A stretch of DNA of 64,000 nucleotides from Meandrina meandrites (lineage: Eukaryota > Cnidaria > Anthozoa > Scleractinia > Meandrinidae). Under the pieces are notes generated by a model. It was not told where the DNA came from, searched no databases, and saw only the letters and a program-made list of their open reading frames with translations. The DNA is taken from positions 23,744,937-23,808,936 of the forward strand of contig OY855905.1 of the NCBI GenBank assembly GCA_963693305.1, given 5' to 3'. A program made the position numbers and the translations under genes. This document shows, piece by piece, positions 1-13,705 of the stretch (its first letter is position 1; every line of letters begins with the position of its first letter).

Positions 1-1
1 T

Positions 2-907
2 GGGTATCTTGTGTCTACTGTTTTTAGACTTCGCAATATGCAAGAAAGACAATTGCGACTACGGAATTCGTGTCTACAACTGTCCATCGTGTCCCTTAAC
101 CTAACCTATTTTCCAATTGTGACGAAAACGGCTTCCGTCTTAGCCCGCTGCGGAGAGGACAACAATTACCGTTACTTAAGGGAGGCACCATGGATGGAGT
201 GTGAAGGTCATGGTTATACCATCCTACAGATGTTAGGCTGGCTTGCGTTAGTGCTTTACGTGATCGGTGTCCCCTTTGGAGTGTTCTTACCTCTTCTGCG
301 GATAAATAATGTTGCCAGAAGAGACCAACTGCCGACACAAAAACAAGAATCTTTGGATAGTTGGCTAGGTTCTATCTACCTACCATACAAGAAAGAATTT
401 CGTTCCTATTTTGAGATCATTTTTCTTGTAAGGCGCATGCTGATCGCATTCTCGCTTTCATTCATCACGCGCTCTTCTTCATTTCAGACGATTGCAGTTT
501 GCTTTGTATTGCTGGTCTCCCTGTGCTTCCAGCTTTGCTTCAAGCCATTCAATGACTCTTACCACAAGATTCCTTTGGAAAACACAGTGGAGGCCATGGT
601 TCTTTTGACCCTTCATTTCTCCTTTATGAACATCAGATATTCTGTTCAGAAGCCCAACTCATCTGCGCCTATCGTTTGGATGATTGTGGCGGTGAACTTA
701 TTTCTCCTTTGCGCGATAGTTCTTTTCATAGTTCTTCTTCTTGGAAGCGCCCATGTCGTCCAGATGCCCCTTGTGGTCAATGAAAAGGCAGGTGATGATG
801 AACGTGCACCAGTCTGCCCAACAGATTCGCCTTTGTCAGCCCTGGCTAGGAATGGACCGGAAGAAGAGTATGGAACGTTTGATGGCGCTCAAAATGGACA
901 CTGGTGA
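2..907 (+). CDS. C-terminal part of a multi-pass membrane protein (partial, 5' end outside window)
   Basis: The reading frame is open from base 2 and runs about 300 codons to TGA at 905-907, so this is the last exon of a gene that starts upstream; no start codon should be sought here. The residues form at least five hydrophobic segments: one after the REAPWMECEGH motif (near codon 75-100), two after SYFEIIFLVRR, one in the VEAMVLLTLHFSF stretch, and a long one before LLLGSAHV. A charged loop, LRINNVARRDQ, separates the first from the rest. The tail is short, acidic and hydrophilic. The layout resembles the C-terminal membrane block of large cnidarian extracellular-repeat proteins with TRP-like tails, but that is inference and I do not recognise the family with certainty. 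A poly(A) signal lies 48 bp downstream of the stop. Confidence 0.65.
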   Translation, partial: GYLVSTVFRLRNMQERQLRLRNSCLQLSIVSLNLTYFPIVTKTASVLARCGEDNNYRYLREAPWMECEGHGYTILQMLGWLALVLYVIGVPFGVFLPLLRINNVARRDQLPTQKQESLDSWLGSIYLPYKKEFRSYFEIIFLVRRMLIAFSLSFITRSSSFQTIAVCFVLLVSLCFQLCFKPFNDSYHKIPLENTVEAMVLLTLHFSFMNIRYSVQKPNSSAPIVWMIVAVNLFLLCAIVLFIVLLLGSAHVVQMPLVVNEKAGDDERAPVCPTDSPLSALARNGPEEEYGTFDGAQNGHW

Positions 908-954
908 TGCTAGTGCTTGCAAAGTCGCATTAAAATCAGTCACATTTAAGAAAT

Positions 955-960
955 GAATAA
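955..960 (+). terminator. Poly(A) signal AATAAA of the upstream membrane protein gene
   Basis: A canonical AATAAA lies 48 bp past the stop codon of the partial gene, in the right orientation. Confidence 0.5.
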
Positions 961-2012
961 ACGCGCCTAACGCCATGGAAACATGTTTTTGTAAACTAGG
1001 TTTTCAGCAATTTAAATCACTGACAGAAAACTGTGGGGGTTTATTTCATACCGAATGGAAATAAACTCGTACAAGACTGACTAGCATAAATTTTAGTACA
1101 GTTGGATCTCGATAACTCGACCAACTGTATAAAGTGATTTTATGTACAAGACAAGTTAAGCCTGGTTTTATTGCCTAAACAGTTCTTAGAGAGTTCTACT
1201 AGTCACAGTGTGATAAGGAATAGAGAAAGTTGATAAAAAAAAATTGTAAACAAATAAATATGTAATTTGAGAATAGCCGAAGGCAGGCTGAAGGCGTATC
1301 CTCCATTTGGAGAAATGTGCAAATCGTTTAACTACCAGTTCAAACATCAAAGGCGTGGCTAGGAGAGTACGATCATCCTCTCACCCCTTGTTTTTTCGCC
1401 TCTCATCTCCACTGCTTTGTCTGGCCTCGCGTGGGTTTTGCTCACGCCGTGCTCCACATTAGTTAGTGAAAAACGACAACTTGCCGCTAATTATTGTCCA
1501 GTACTTTCGTCCCCCTCTAAGCATTTCTTCTTTTGGCCCCGGAAGCCCTAATCAAAAGAGCGAATGGGAAGATAGCGTTTTACCGTGTAAAGCTTGGGTA
1601 GCGCCTTTTGAAAGCTCTTCGTCGTTCTGTGACGCAAGCGATAACCACTTTCCAATTTAACAGAGTCCACAACTACCCCCTTTAAGTCGATTTTTCAAAC
1701 TGTAAACACGACTGAGTTTTGACAGTTGTGTTTCCTTTTAGTTCGGGACTGCTTCTTTTGGCCATAATAGAGAAATAAACGATATAAACAGAACACATTC
1801 AGCATGAAAGGCATGCAATTCCCCATGAAGTAGATCATTTTTCCAATTCTCCTGACATGACCACTTCAAATTTTACGACATGTTAGAGAGAAATTGAAAA
1901 GTAATGAAAACATGCAGAGTTGCTCGACTGAAGCCATTAGCGCACGAATCTTAGTATTTCTTTATGAGAAATTTGTGACAATTGTACCCCTTCAAGATGA
2001 TGCAATCCCCAC
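961..2012. other. Intergenic stretch, no gene seen
   Basis: AT-rich sequence with only short open frames on both strands. No splice-flanked coding exon, RNA gene or terminal repeat was recognised. Confidence 0.5.
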
Positions 2013-3284
2013 CTAAAAAAAGCGTTCGACCTCGTTGACCACCTCTTCTTGCTCCACAAACTAGAACATTATGGAATTAGAGGGAAAAGTTTGAAATGGT
2101 TCGAAGACTACCTTACAGCTCGATCCCAGAAGGTCAAATACAACCAAGACGAATCATCGAGCTTAACTATTGGTTATGGGGTTCCCCAAGGATCCATACT
2201 GGGCCCGATACTATTTGTGATATACATCAATGATCTCCCGCAAAGTCTACTGAAGTCATCAATAGGCATGTATGCCGACGATACTGTTATATATTTCTCT
2301 GATTCCTGTCCAGATGTCATCAAGCAGGTTCTTCAAAATGATCTTACCAATGTTGAGAAATGGTTAGTAAGCAACAGGTTGATACTCAATCAGAGTAAAA
2401 CTAAATGGATGCTGTTTGGAACTAGGCAAAAACTAGAACACTGTCCAGACTATAAAATAGAGCTTCATGGGAAAAACATTGACAGAGTGTCAAGCTTCTG
2501 TTACTTAGAGGTAACACTAGGTGAGAATCTTTCATGGAACGAATATGTAGAAATGATTTGTAAGAGAGTAAGAAAACGTCTCGGCCTGCTGTCCCGACCC
2601 TACCTTACTCTAAAAGCTGCTAAATGCGTGTATAATTGTTTAGTTCAGCCGATTTTTGATTACACTAACACGGTATGGGATGGGCTGTCAATCGGTTGCA
2701 GTAACAGCTTGCAACGTCTGCAAAACAGAGCAGCACGCATTATACAAAGGAGGGCAACAACCGAAGGATCTTTTAAAATGTTAGGGTGGGTGGATTTGGA
2801 AACCCAAAGAAAAGCCCACAACTGCATTTTAGTTTTTAAATGTTTAAATAATTTAGCTCCTCCATATTAGTCGGATTACTTTATTAGAAATTGCAACGTT
2901 CATTCTTACAACACGAGGAAAAGGAACGACATGCACTTGCCGAAACCCAAGTTAACGCTAGGGAAAAGGACTTTCAGATACTCTGGTGCGCTTCATTATA
3001 ATAATTTACCCACTACAATAAAAGAAGCAACATCGCTCCCCATTTTTAAAAATCTTCTTAGACTTTATGTTAGAGAGTAGTTTTTATTTTTAATTTTTAA
3101 AATTATTATATTTCATTTGTATTTTTTAAGCGCTTTTTACCCGTTTTTTTATATTGTAAATAAAAATTTTTATATATAGATATTTAATGTAGTCTTAATT
3201 TACGCAGGGCCCCTTTTGATACCAGCCAAGTGCTGACTGGGCCACGCTGCCTAAATAAAGTTGACCTTACCTTACCCAGGAGAA
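2013..3284 (+). mobile_element. 5'-truncated LINE (CR1/Jockey-like non-LTR retrotransposon), degraded
   Basis: The frame beginning near 2013 encodes the C-terminal half of a non-LTR reverse transcriptase. Visible motifs are AFDLVDH at the broken 5' edge, GVPQGSILGP followed by YINDLP, the catalytic YADD box (about 2272-2283) and LNQSKTK. TAG at 2868-2870 interrupts the frame. The same frame then continues to TAG at 3078-3080 with the SYNTR...FRYSGALHYNNLP segment typical of LINE C-termini. An AT-rich 3' UTR follows and ends in a TAAATAAAG tail with TTACC repeats at about 3255-3280, which is the likely 3' end. Everything upstream of the fingers/palm region is missing, as expected from incomplete reverse transcription. 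Confidence 0.85.
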
Positions 3285-3656
3285 ACAAGAATAGAACACG
3301 AACTCGCGGCGCGTTGTTATTATTTTATTATTAAAGATCTAACAGATAATGTATTTGAATAAAAAATATGAACTCCAGATCTCATTCTGCTTATTCATAG
3401 ATTCTTATACTGACTTGGTGAACGGACTATTGAGTTGTGTTTCCCAGCCTATGCATTCATTTTCATTTCGCTCTTAAACGTCTACACTTCCGCCAATCTT
3501 TTGTATCCCAGGCCCTCACTCCTTTTTCTCAGAGAGCCTGGGAACGAGGTTGTTAGTATCCTGTTGGCGCGAACCGTCGCACAAAACCAGAAATGTAAAT
3601 GAGGAGTTGTTTAATCCGGCTCTTTCGTGATAGTGCTGATACATGTGCATGTAATA

Positions 3657-3825
3657 ATGGTACAAAGCTGTTGTTTGAAATCAGGCCTTCTGTTAGCCGT
3701 TGTTTCAACTGCTGTGACTTTGTATGTTTGCTGTAGAGAATTCCAGTACAGTTTGTCGGAAGCTCGGTCAAAGTTACTTTCTTGCGAAACAACGAGAACT
3801 AGAGGAGACAGATCTAACATTGCTG
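3657..3825 (+). CDS. Possible first coding exon with signal-anchor segment (uncertain)
   Basis: The ATG at 3657 opens 56 codons. A hydrophobic stretch (LLLAVVSTAVTLYVCC) is followed by a polar segment, and the exon ends at a good donor (GCTG|GTGAGT, GT at 3826). This looks like the first exon of a secreted or type II membrane protein. No downstream exon in the required phase could be identified before the DD3-3-like gene, so it may belong to a decayed gene, an alternative transcript or chance. Confidence 0.25.
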
Positions 3826-3907
3826 GTGAGTACGTCAAAGAAATTTGAAACCACATTAACCTTTGACAGCAAACCCATCGCCATTGGTCTGAAATAGCAC
3901 CATGCAC

Positions 3908-6825
3908 GTATCCAGTGTATTAGCTCTAAGATAGTCTAATACACTCGGCATTTGGGTTTAGTTTCTTTCGAAACAAAAACTGAATTCGAGCCGGTCTTTG
4001 AACCAAGGTACTGTATCGTAAGGATAAATTTTATGCATTATTTACCTTCTTTAAACTTCGTTTCATTCGTTTGATAGCAGTTACAGTTTGATTCGCATCT
4101 TAAGTTATACGGCTGATAAAGTATAGGTAAAGCTTTCTGTTTACTGGAGCAGATTTTCGGTTTCTGACAGTAAACGGAAATCATGATTATCAGTGATATT
4201 TACGGACTTTTTCCCCCTTTTCAAGAGATTTTCTCCTGATGATTTCGCTCCCAGATAAATGAAGACTGTTCTCGGCGATTGCTGGCTCACGCCGTTTTGC
4301 AGTATTACAGTATTACATGTAAGAGGCGGTCTCTGCTAAAACCACCAACTGAATTTCGCATCAAAAATAATTTTGCCTGAAACTCTGTCAACTGAAAGAC
4401 TTTACCGAAGAAAGAACCAAAACAGATTTGGTTTGATTCGAACTAATTTCCGGGCCTCGTTAGGAGCCATTAAATATTTCCCCTGGTAAGGGCCAGTCGC
4501 AACGTCTAGAAAGCGTAAAGATAGGCCTTTTTGGTGACACTGTAAAATTTTCCATTCGCATCATCTAGCCACAAGTTTTATATCAATTTGCTCATAAATC
4601 TTTCTAGTTTCTCATTACAGTTACAATTTTCCCATCAATTTATCTGGAAAGGCGAAATTGACCATATTATGAACACTACTAGATTTAGAAGCTAATTTTA
4701 CAAATTTGGCACCTGCTTGATGTCGCTAGCCTATACAGCCGAAAAGTGCCGTCCTTCATCTGCAAAAATGTGCAAAATCTCATGTACGTTTTCAATATTT
4801 TAAATGTCCATTTGTATCAGCACATGTACAAGCATTTGTGTTTTTTCGCCTGTATCGAAATCAACATATCTCAGGCAGATTTTGTCATTAATACAGCTTA
4901 CTCTCTCCAGGCTGCTGAATTCCATAATAACTCCAGCAAATAAGTAAGTATTGCCTTCGAAACTTGAGCACGGCAACTATTGAGACTCTTGGCAGCAAAC
5001 CCTCGTTCGAAACAATGGCAGCATTTCTTGTTAAAAATCCATTGAAACATTACTCCCGAGGTAAATTCCTTCACGCTTCAGACAATGAACTCTCTAAGTC
5101 CGTTATTAAGAATAAAACCCAGATTTTAGGGCTTGCTAATCGAGAGGTGCCTAACCACTAACCAGGAAGTTCTTGTAAAGTTTTATTTATTTACGTTTCG
5201 TCAGTCAATCGTCAATCTGTCAGTAAGTTGACATGTGCCTCAGTTATCTGTTAGTCGTCCGTCAGTTTTACAATGTATTGCTCTTTTGTAGCCAAGTACA
5301 GGACGTTGTCGAATTGTAAGGCAATGAGATCAGTCTATGAAGAGAACACTATGTGTGAATTTAACACGTCAGGACCAATAAGGAATATGGGGAACGATTC
5401 AGTCATAACTTTACTAATAAGTTAGGACACGTTAGGAAGTTCTATTGGTTATATTAGCAAAAAGAATAGTTAGTTAGTTATCTAGGAGAAGAAGCAGATT
5501 TAGGCTCGATTTCCACCGTCCTCTTGCGGCTGGTAATCGAGCCAAAAGCAGGGAACTGTGAAAAGTTCAGCCAAGGTTAAGATAATAGCTATAGCTCTAG
5601 CGCTTATCAAATAACGTTAGAAGCCTTCAGTTGTAGAGGGCCACCAAAACAACAGGTGAAGGTAGCTTGGAGTGTTTCCCGCGCAACCTGAGCGTGAAAG
5701 GGAATGTACGAGTCCCGGGAGGGAGGGGAGGGAGCGTGGATTCCTGCTCGTCGTCGCGCTTAGGAGTGTAAGTTACGGATTTTGTTCTCACTTAGGGTGT
5801 TCCGGGGAAAATAACAATATTTTTTGTGGTCAAGATCTCGTTTAGGGTTGCACTCGTAGGGAGATAGAAATGTGTATTCCATTTTTAGTATTTTGGTATC
5901 TTTTAGGCGTCAAAAAAGCTTGAGTCACACCCAGTTTGGGTATCGTTATTGCCGTTCTGTTTTGCATAAAATCAAACTAAAATATCATTTAAGTTACATC
6001 TACATCGTAACAATTCTCCCAGAGACGAAGAACTGTACTATGTGCTGTAAAACTCTTTTTTTAGCGCAATGACGATTTTTTTATATATTTCTTGATCATT
6101 TGAAACGATCACTTCCGCAGAAAACAATACACGTTAATCGCTTTGTTTTTACTTTTTAATTTTGTGGTGTTTGACTGCGGCTCGTTTTGTGTATATGTTT
6201 ATTAATAGACCTGTATTAGGCGACTGCTGATAGCGTTTATACGAACAAAATAGACCACCCATAGTTTTTAGTAGAAAAATCTGTCAACTTTGTAAATCGA
6301 AACAGTTTAAACAACTTTAAAGTTTTGTATTAAAGGGTAAAATATTAAAAAAGATTTTAAAATAGGCAGCAAAATATGTAATCAACTGTGTTTTTATGTG
6401 AAATCGCATGATAGTTGCCTGTTAATTATTGGTATTGTTATTGTTTGTCGCTTTATCAGTTTATTTATGATCAGTATTCACCAAATCCATGAATAGTTAT
6501 GTTGCGCTTTCTTATTAGCTAATTAAACCCAGGATATCTTGCCATGAAATGGCATACAAATTACGAGCGAGTTTTCTTCCTTTTAAAGTTTCGTTTCGTA
6601 ACAGAAATTCGCGTTGTTTTCTGTGACTAGAAATTTGACTGTTTTTGTTATAACGAACCATAAACTCTTCTCAGTATCCGTAAACAGTGAATATTTACCA
6701 CGCCCTTTTGTGGTTTGGTGAACAACTTCAGCTATTCACCGCCACTTCGATGAATACGCGTCAATTACCGCTTGCTTGTATGCCTCCAAATTCCGTCAGT
6801 GTGGCTACTACTTTCGCCAGAGTGC
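3908..6825. other. Intergenic stretch, no gene seen
   Basis: Apart from the low-confidence exon just upstream, I see only short frames without splice context. A small GC-rich patch lies near 5715-5740. No repeats with clear terminal structure were recognised. Confidence 0.4.
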
Positions 6826-6832
6826 TATAAAA
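6826..6832 (+). promoter_or_regulatory. TATA box of the DD3-3-like gene
   Basis: TATAAAA lies 291 bp upstream of the start codon. A 5' UTR exon beginning about 30 bp later (about 6857) and ending at the donor AGCTTAG|GTAATG (GT at 6950) would splice to the acceptor CAACAG at 7113, just before the coding exon. Confidence 0.55.
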
Positions 6833-7116
6833 GCCATTACAAGGTCAACTCGACGAGATGCAGGATCAGTCAGCGCTTGAAAATTCCAGTTGGTAAAGTG
6901 AACTTTGAAGCCGAAGGTACTATCCAAGTGACGAGGGAGGAAAGCTTAGGTAATGACGCTTTTTATTTTCTGTTTTCTCAGTTTTGTAAGAATAGATATC
7001 TACAAGACGTAGAAAGAGGTGCAGGGACGGTTTCAATAACTGCAATACTCTCGACTTCCATTTCGACACTTCCCGTCCTCGTTAATTAGTTCATAGTTTG
7101 TTCTCTCCAACAGAAC

Positions 7117-10100
7117 ATGGTGACCATTTTTGTTTGGAGCTGCCTTCTGGCTGCACTTATCGAGCCTTGCATGTCGGACATGTACATGCATTTTCCACCA
7201 GGATCCAACAATCGTTTGAACGGCAACCAAGATAACGTCAGGAACGCAAACAGATTGTTTGATTCCCAGGTAGGACACCATTACGCCCGTTGTATCATGT
7301 TCTATCCTGGGTATTTCAGTTTGGCTTTACTTGCACCACTCGGTCGTGATACAAGTCTTCCTGTACTTGCACCTGGGAAACCTTTGACAAGGAACATTTA
7401 CCTGTATCAAAGAATTCTTAGAACAGTTATTGCAAGGAATTTATTCATGCCGCACGTATGGCAGTCAGCGGACACGAGAATGGGCAATTTTGTACGGCGC
7501 GGTTCTGGTACGGTTTGAGTTCTGACTTGTCAGCTGAGAAAAAACGCGCAAACAGCAATATAAGGTCTGACAAGGTGTGATAATTATGCTTGCAGTGTTT
7601 ATGATCATTTCCTAGAGGTGTTCAGCCTAAAGAACTTCGACATCGAGGAAAGCATTCAGGATTTTTGTTTAAGTATTTTTAGTATTAAGGCGTAGGCTTA
7701 GCATTACGCGCCAACTGCACATATTTGAAGCTATCATTCCCGGAAATGTAAGACAATAACAGTGATTCAAGTACTGAAGTAATGGTTATTTTTTCAGAAT
7801 AACGGTAAAGCTGGATACAATGTTGGAGACAAATTGGACAAAAACCCCGGAGACAATATTCAGGAGTTTAGACAGCTACCAATGGTAATTAATGCAAGTC
7901 ACATAAAAAATAATAATGGAAAATATGATATCGTTTGATATATAAGCCTGGTTATTACTGGGCATCAGCACAAGCGTATAAAAAAAATGAACCACACATT
8001 TATTCTAACGCTGTCCGCCCTAGGAATAAGGAAAACCACAAAACGTACAAATAATTGTGTTTCCTTGTGCTTCATAAGTTAAGCAATAAGGATCCGTCAT
8101 ATCGGAGTTCCACTAAATTCAACGCAAGATATAAGCCAGACGTTGAAAAGCAGCTCGCCCTTATCTTATTTTTTATAAATGTTTTGATTTATTAACTTGT
8201 CAGGAGTTCTACATGAGTGGATGCGATGCCAAGGCCAAATCTGAAGTAGAAATCATGTGGACAAATCAACACGGGACCGGCCCAAAGACAAATGACAGAG
8301 TGGAGACACAAGTCATCTTACAGTACATGTGCCAGCCGTATCCCGAGGGCAAGATGGCTACCAATGATGTGAACAGAGAGTTTAAATATCATACGATTCG
8401 TAACGGTCAAACACTTAACACTCAGGGTTTTGCAAACGGAGCGAGAGAGAATGCCTACATTAGAAAAGATCGCGGACTTCACGAGCCAGCCAATTACTAT
8501 CAGGCTTATTTCCGGAGGGAAAGAAATAAAGGTACGAGTAATCCGAGTACTGTATGCATTCGAACAGTCTTTATAGGAAATATGTCAAGATGTGTTTTGC
8601 CGGGGGGTGTTTTGTCAGTTTCTTGAGACGTACAAAATTCAGTCTCAAGTAGAGAACTTTCATATAACAATCTTTCTAACGGACAAAACACATGGTAATA
8701 ACAAACCAAGATGGCTAAAGATAGCACGGATTTGTAATGATTTCGACGCACGACGGTCTTAAAATTTTATGCTGGATTTTTTTTTAGTGGTGCACCAAAG
8801 TGGCGCAGTCCCTTAAATAATGATGAAGTTTTTGAACAAAGTAATTATCTCAGTAAGCGTGTCCAAGGACGTCAGTAAAGCAAACTAGTTCACGAATTAA
8901 AACAATTTCGCGAATTCAACAGTTGCATAATCACTTTAGCAGAGATTCTTTTTAAAACTTGTTCTGGTTTCGTCCGTTGATATTCATCCCGCCCACCAAC
9001 AGGAAAAAAATTTAACCAGTATTGTTGTTAAGTATATTAAAGTAAATGTTCAGTTTGTTTAGTCCTTAGTTTGCTAAGTGTCAGGTTTCTTTGCATATAA
9101 TGATGCCAAATGATGAAGCACTTCGTTGTTTGTTTTCGCGCGCTAACTGGATCACGCGACCACATTCAGGTCGTGTGACAACACTTTGTTCTCCTGTGAG
9201 CGTGCACATTTCAAATTTTAAACGTTGGATTATCGCAAGAAGAATCATCTGAATCATGGGAACTGACTTTGACCCGTTTATTCTATACAAATGTTTCACC
9301 CCCTTTGGTTCCTTGTTCATCTTCAGCGTTAGACTAAGAAGTTTCACTTGTGCCACAGGTTTGTTTACCGCTGACCAAAAACTCAAAGGCGATCTGCCGA
9401 TCCACACGCGACAAAACGCTGCAGGAACAAGGAGGGGCTTGGAGGTCCCCGAGGAACGCGATTACTATCCTTACTGGGGCCCCACCCCGTGGAAGGACAT
9501 TGCTATCATGGTCAGCAATAAAAAGACTGAGGATTTGATGAAGAAATACGTCAACAGTCCTGAATATGGCTACAAATGTAAGTTTTAATTTGAACTTTTT
9601 TCCTCGTCTATATTATATTACTGGGCATTACGTTCTTTTCAGCTGATATGTAATTTTCAGTCCATTTCCATTGCTGAAATTGATATTTGTCCACTGAATT
9701 AATTTTCCATAAAATCCGCAATGCATTCTTGGCTCAGAAGCACTCTTTCATTCTTTTCAAAATCAAATCCAGTTGCTGACCTGTAGAATTACCGACACTT
9801 GGGATTGGCCAGAATGCCCATCGCGTGATAAATGTGCTTCGTTATTTTGTCAGACAGGTTGGATAAACTACATTGCAGAGAAATAGCAAGCTCTGTGTTG
9901 GAATTCCTTTCTCAATCGCCTTAACCGTTAACCGTTCACAAAATAGCCTTTTACCTTTTATAGTAAACGGCATTCATGTAAAGCAGAGTTATGTTAGTAT
10001 AAATTAGTATTGTTTTAGTTTTTAGTATTGTATTTATTATCATTAGTATTTTATAATTGTATTTCTGATGAATTTACCGTGTTTAAATAAAGTTACTACT

Positions 10101-13100
10101 CTACTACTCTACTCTACTCTAACGAATGAGATTAAAGATTTTAAAGCAGGACAACACTTGAGATTTTTATTTGAGCTAGTTTACGAATCTTTCCCACACG
10201 CTGATTGGTTCATTTCACCACTTAAAGTGGCTGGCTGTTCTATTTGCATTTCTTTTACGGCAAGACAGGTTTTTTAAAAATGCTCTATCCAGTGTAGCAG
10301 AAAAGCAAACAACTTAGCAATATTTTTTCATAAATTTAATTCCTAGATATGTGTATTATGCCAACTACACTGCAAGGAAATCCCGCCTGCCCGCGAGACA
10401 ATCGAAACATTCCCACCAAACAGTGCGTCGCCAAGTACATAACTGCAAACTCGTGCAAAGAAGCTGGCGGGAAATGGACGAAATTTATCACCAACCACTT
10501 GGAGAAAACTGCTGGGGTGTTGAGTACGTGCCATAACATGGGTGATATGAAGCTGGCAAGAGGCTTGCCGTATGAGCCACATAAGCTGTCACAAGGAGCT
10601 GACGGAAACGTACAGTTTGTGCTGCTTCACAAACCCCCTGATGTGATCCAAGCACCATCCACTGTCGTTAACCACAATGGAATGAACATGGGGGGCAAGT
10701 TTTCGTCGTACAAGTGGAAGGTTCCTTGCTTCCCAACTAACACCACTCAACGTTGCGTGTTGCGGTTAAGGTAGGACAAATTGTTATCTATCGTTAGCCT
10801 TTTCTGTCTCGCCTTTATCCAACGCATGAATTCAATCAAGTACAAAGAGAGTCAAGAGAGCTTCCATTAGTTGATGAGTTTTCGTATTCTCTAACCTGTC
10901 GGATAAATTTTGGGAGAAAAAATTGATATTGTTAAGAATGGTGTAACGACGAGGCTTGGCTTGATAGTAACAAGTATTTTATACGTATACTTGGCATACA
11001 ACACTTCTGTGGAGAGACGCATTGCGTGACTCTGAGTCAAGGCCTAGCCAATCGCTTGATCCTTCATCAATCTCATTAGATACTTCAATCAATGAAACCT
11101 GAAAATAATAGGTTCAAATGACGGTCAAACCCACACGAAATACTAGGGAACCGGAAAGGAGGGCGGATGGTGAAAATTCATATTCGATTCAGATTTTAAC
11201 TATTAACTATTTTCGCTGTTTGTAATATATTTGTGCTAATAAAACTACAATAAAAACGTTCACTGGCTTAAAGTATTAAAAAGAATATAAGCTTTTGGCT
11301 GTCGCTCTACAGCCTTCGACGGATAAAAATGACTAGGTGACTATTTTTTAAAGAATACAATACTGGTTTGGAATCGGGTTAGAATTGTCAGCATGCTCAG
11401 TAGCAGAGGCGTGCCAACCTACCAAAGATTTTCTAATACGAAAAGAGCCTTTAACGATGACGCGAAAATTGTGAACGTTCCTATTGTAGTTTGTCTCATT
11501 CTGGCTGCGCATCAATCTTTAATATTTATGCTAATTACATATTTTCACTCGCACCTGAAAATGACCTCGAAACGTCGTGACTTTTTAGCGTTTATTTTTA
11601 TACACGACGCGTTGATAAACATCTATCACAAAATCTGTCTCTAAGAAATTACTCATAAGTAACTGAGAATTGCATTAATTGATAAGGATTAATAATGGTT
11701 TAATAAGAATTGAACTTGAGCCCAGTTTGTAGTGAATTTTATCTGGAATTTCTTATCACCTTGTAAAGGCAAATAATATTGATGTGGAAGACACGGAGAC
11801 CTCACTCCATTTTGTCACAACCGAGGTCAATCAAGTTCCTTCTTTAGAACTATTAAATAACTTTTCCTGAATAAATGTAGTTAAATGTAGTTTTTAACTG
11901 AATATCATGTTTGCGCATCTTTTTTGCAGGTATAATATCACCTCTGATGACGTTCCACGTGAGTTTGATGCCAGCAATAATAACGAGTAAGTGACAAAAT
12001 ACTTTCAATTCTATTAATTTCTATAAATGAAATATCAGAATTACTTCTCTGTAAATTTAGAAAGTCAGGGCTCTAAAACTACCCGTGGAAACTAAGCTTC
12101 CCCCTTCCCTCACCTCAGCCTCTTAAGTCTCTTGTAAACTGCACACAACATTATTTCCTATTTGTCTCCGCAGAGTAAAAAATGACCCGAAGACGAAAGC
12201 CGTTGACAGTAAAACCGATCTACAACTCGCTTTGAACACCGCACAACTTGGCCGAACATTCCAGGACAGAAGTCACGTGTTCCTCCTGAAACCGAGAAGT
12301 TTCCTTCCTCTGAAATATCAGCATTCCAAGATATACTACATCGGAGGAATGGGAAAGAGAGGAAACATTGTGCAGACTTATCCAGCCATGGAATATCGCT
12401 TCACTCCTGAACGCATTTCAGTTACAACAAAAGATGTGGTGTGTTTCGTCTGGTCAGGTGAAAGGAAGAACTTTGTTAATTATTAACTGTAAATTGCTAA
12501 TTTTACTTTACTAACGAATTTTGGTTTGGTACTGCAATAAAATGCCATATTAAAATTGGATATGAAAGCAGCAAAGGAACAGATAAAATAATGACTTCAA
12601 AATTATATCCGTTAAGTATTTACTATTCTACGTTTTTTACCACTGTACTATGCTATAATTCTGAGGTTCTTTGACCTCAAGATAATGTAAGCATCGAGTA
12701 CTACTGTAATTTACTATAATTTAGTTAGAATTAATAGGTGAAGAGCCACCTAGTGGAAATACTAAGACACTTTAAACTCCTTGTATTATGTCTTGTTTTA
12801 CATTTCGTGTTTATTGGCTGATGTGTTCAATTTTTTTTAGGTTCAAACAATAATCAAAACAACGAAGGAGAAGGAACAGCACGTAAGGAAAAACACTCCG
12901 ATTATTACTTTCCTATGAAAACCGTAAAATGTAAGAAAATACTTCTTTCTAAAACACGATGGGCACGTGTGTCAAAGCAGTAATTTTTACACCTCGAGCA
13001 TTGATAACTTTCCGTTAGGTTTTTTTCAAAGGCTTTTAACAGTAGACGTTCATACGACAACCGCGATATAACGTCGACTTTATATTGGTTTGGCAAAAAC

Positions 13101-13637
13101 TGACTCTAAAGCAATTAAGTTGTCCTTTTTCAGAAAGGTCTTAAGCTTTTGCGTTTTGCCCTTCTGGAACGTTTGGAATCCTTGCTAAAGAAACAAATTG
13201 ATCTGAATTACCCTGATGAGCAGTCTACAGGAAAAAGCTGAGATGAAAGGAACTAATAAGATCTAATAATGTTCAGGCTTAAATTAGTTACACTCAATTC
13301 CATTTTAGGTACGGATCGCACCAACGTGTGTTGGGTAAAAGAAGGATGCAGCTCTCTCAAACCAAAAGCTTGTTCCAGCTTACCTCTTGAAGTGGTTGAC
13401 CATGTTGAAGAGTTTAACGCTGCGAAGTTGAATCTTCACCTTAACAAAGGGTGTTACACTGGTGCTAATCTGCAGGCTCAGCTGGACAACGCCCCAGCCT
13501 CCTGCAACCCACCGTGTTTCCGCATCACGAAGCCTGGGAAGTACTGTTACATGGGCACGCGCAATAACAACTTCTCCAATCGACGTCACATGGGACAAAT
13601 CACTGTCGTCAATCGCGAGCTTGAAACAATCGCATAA
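7117..13637 (+). CDS. DD3-3: DD3-3-like secreted protein, nine coding exons, 640 aa
   Basis: Coding exons are 7117-7269, 7798-7884, 8204-8531, 9359-9577, 10347-10770, 11930-11986, 12174-12457, 12841-12882 and 13309-13637. Every junction is GT-AG and the phases (0,0,1,1,2,2,1,1) chain without a break to 641 codons including TAA. Residues 1-20 form a signal peptide with a hydrophobic core. The mature protein begins [14 protein letters not shown], then [13 protein letters not shown], the segment I associate with the DD3-3 family of Dictyostelium and marine invertebrates. Later landmarks are [28 protein letters not shown], a [12 protein letters not shown] block and many paired cysteines near the C terminus, suggesting an extracellular disulphide-rich protein. 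Its biochemical role is unknown; in Dictyostelium the gene is developmentally regulated. Nothing is truncated. The family call rests on remembered similarity, while the gene structure is read directly. Confidence 0.82.
9960..10121 (+). mobile_element. 3' end of a LINE inside an intron of the DD3-3-like gene
   Basis: An AT-rich stretch with repeated TTAGTATT-like words ends in GTTTAAATAAAGTTACTACTC and a (TACTC)n simple repeat, the usual shape of a non-LTR element 3' UTR. No coding part is retained. Confidence 0.5.
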
Positions 13638-13699
13638 AACTCGGCATGTTGCGAGTTAAATTTGTTCATTGCGCTGCAACACTGAGGCCTATCGCTATA

Positions 13700-13705
13700 A
13701 ATAAA
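13700..13705 (+). terminator. Poly(A) signal of the DD3-3-like gene
   Basis: AATAAA lies 63 bp after the stop codon on the coding strand. Confidence 0.6.
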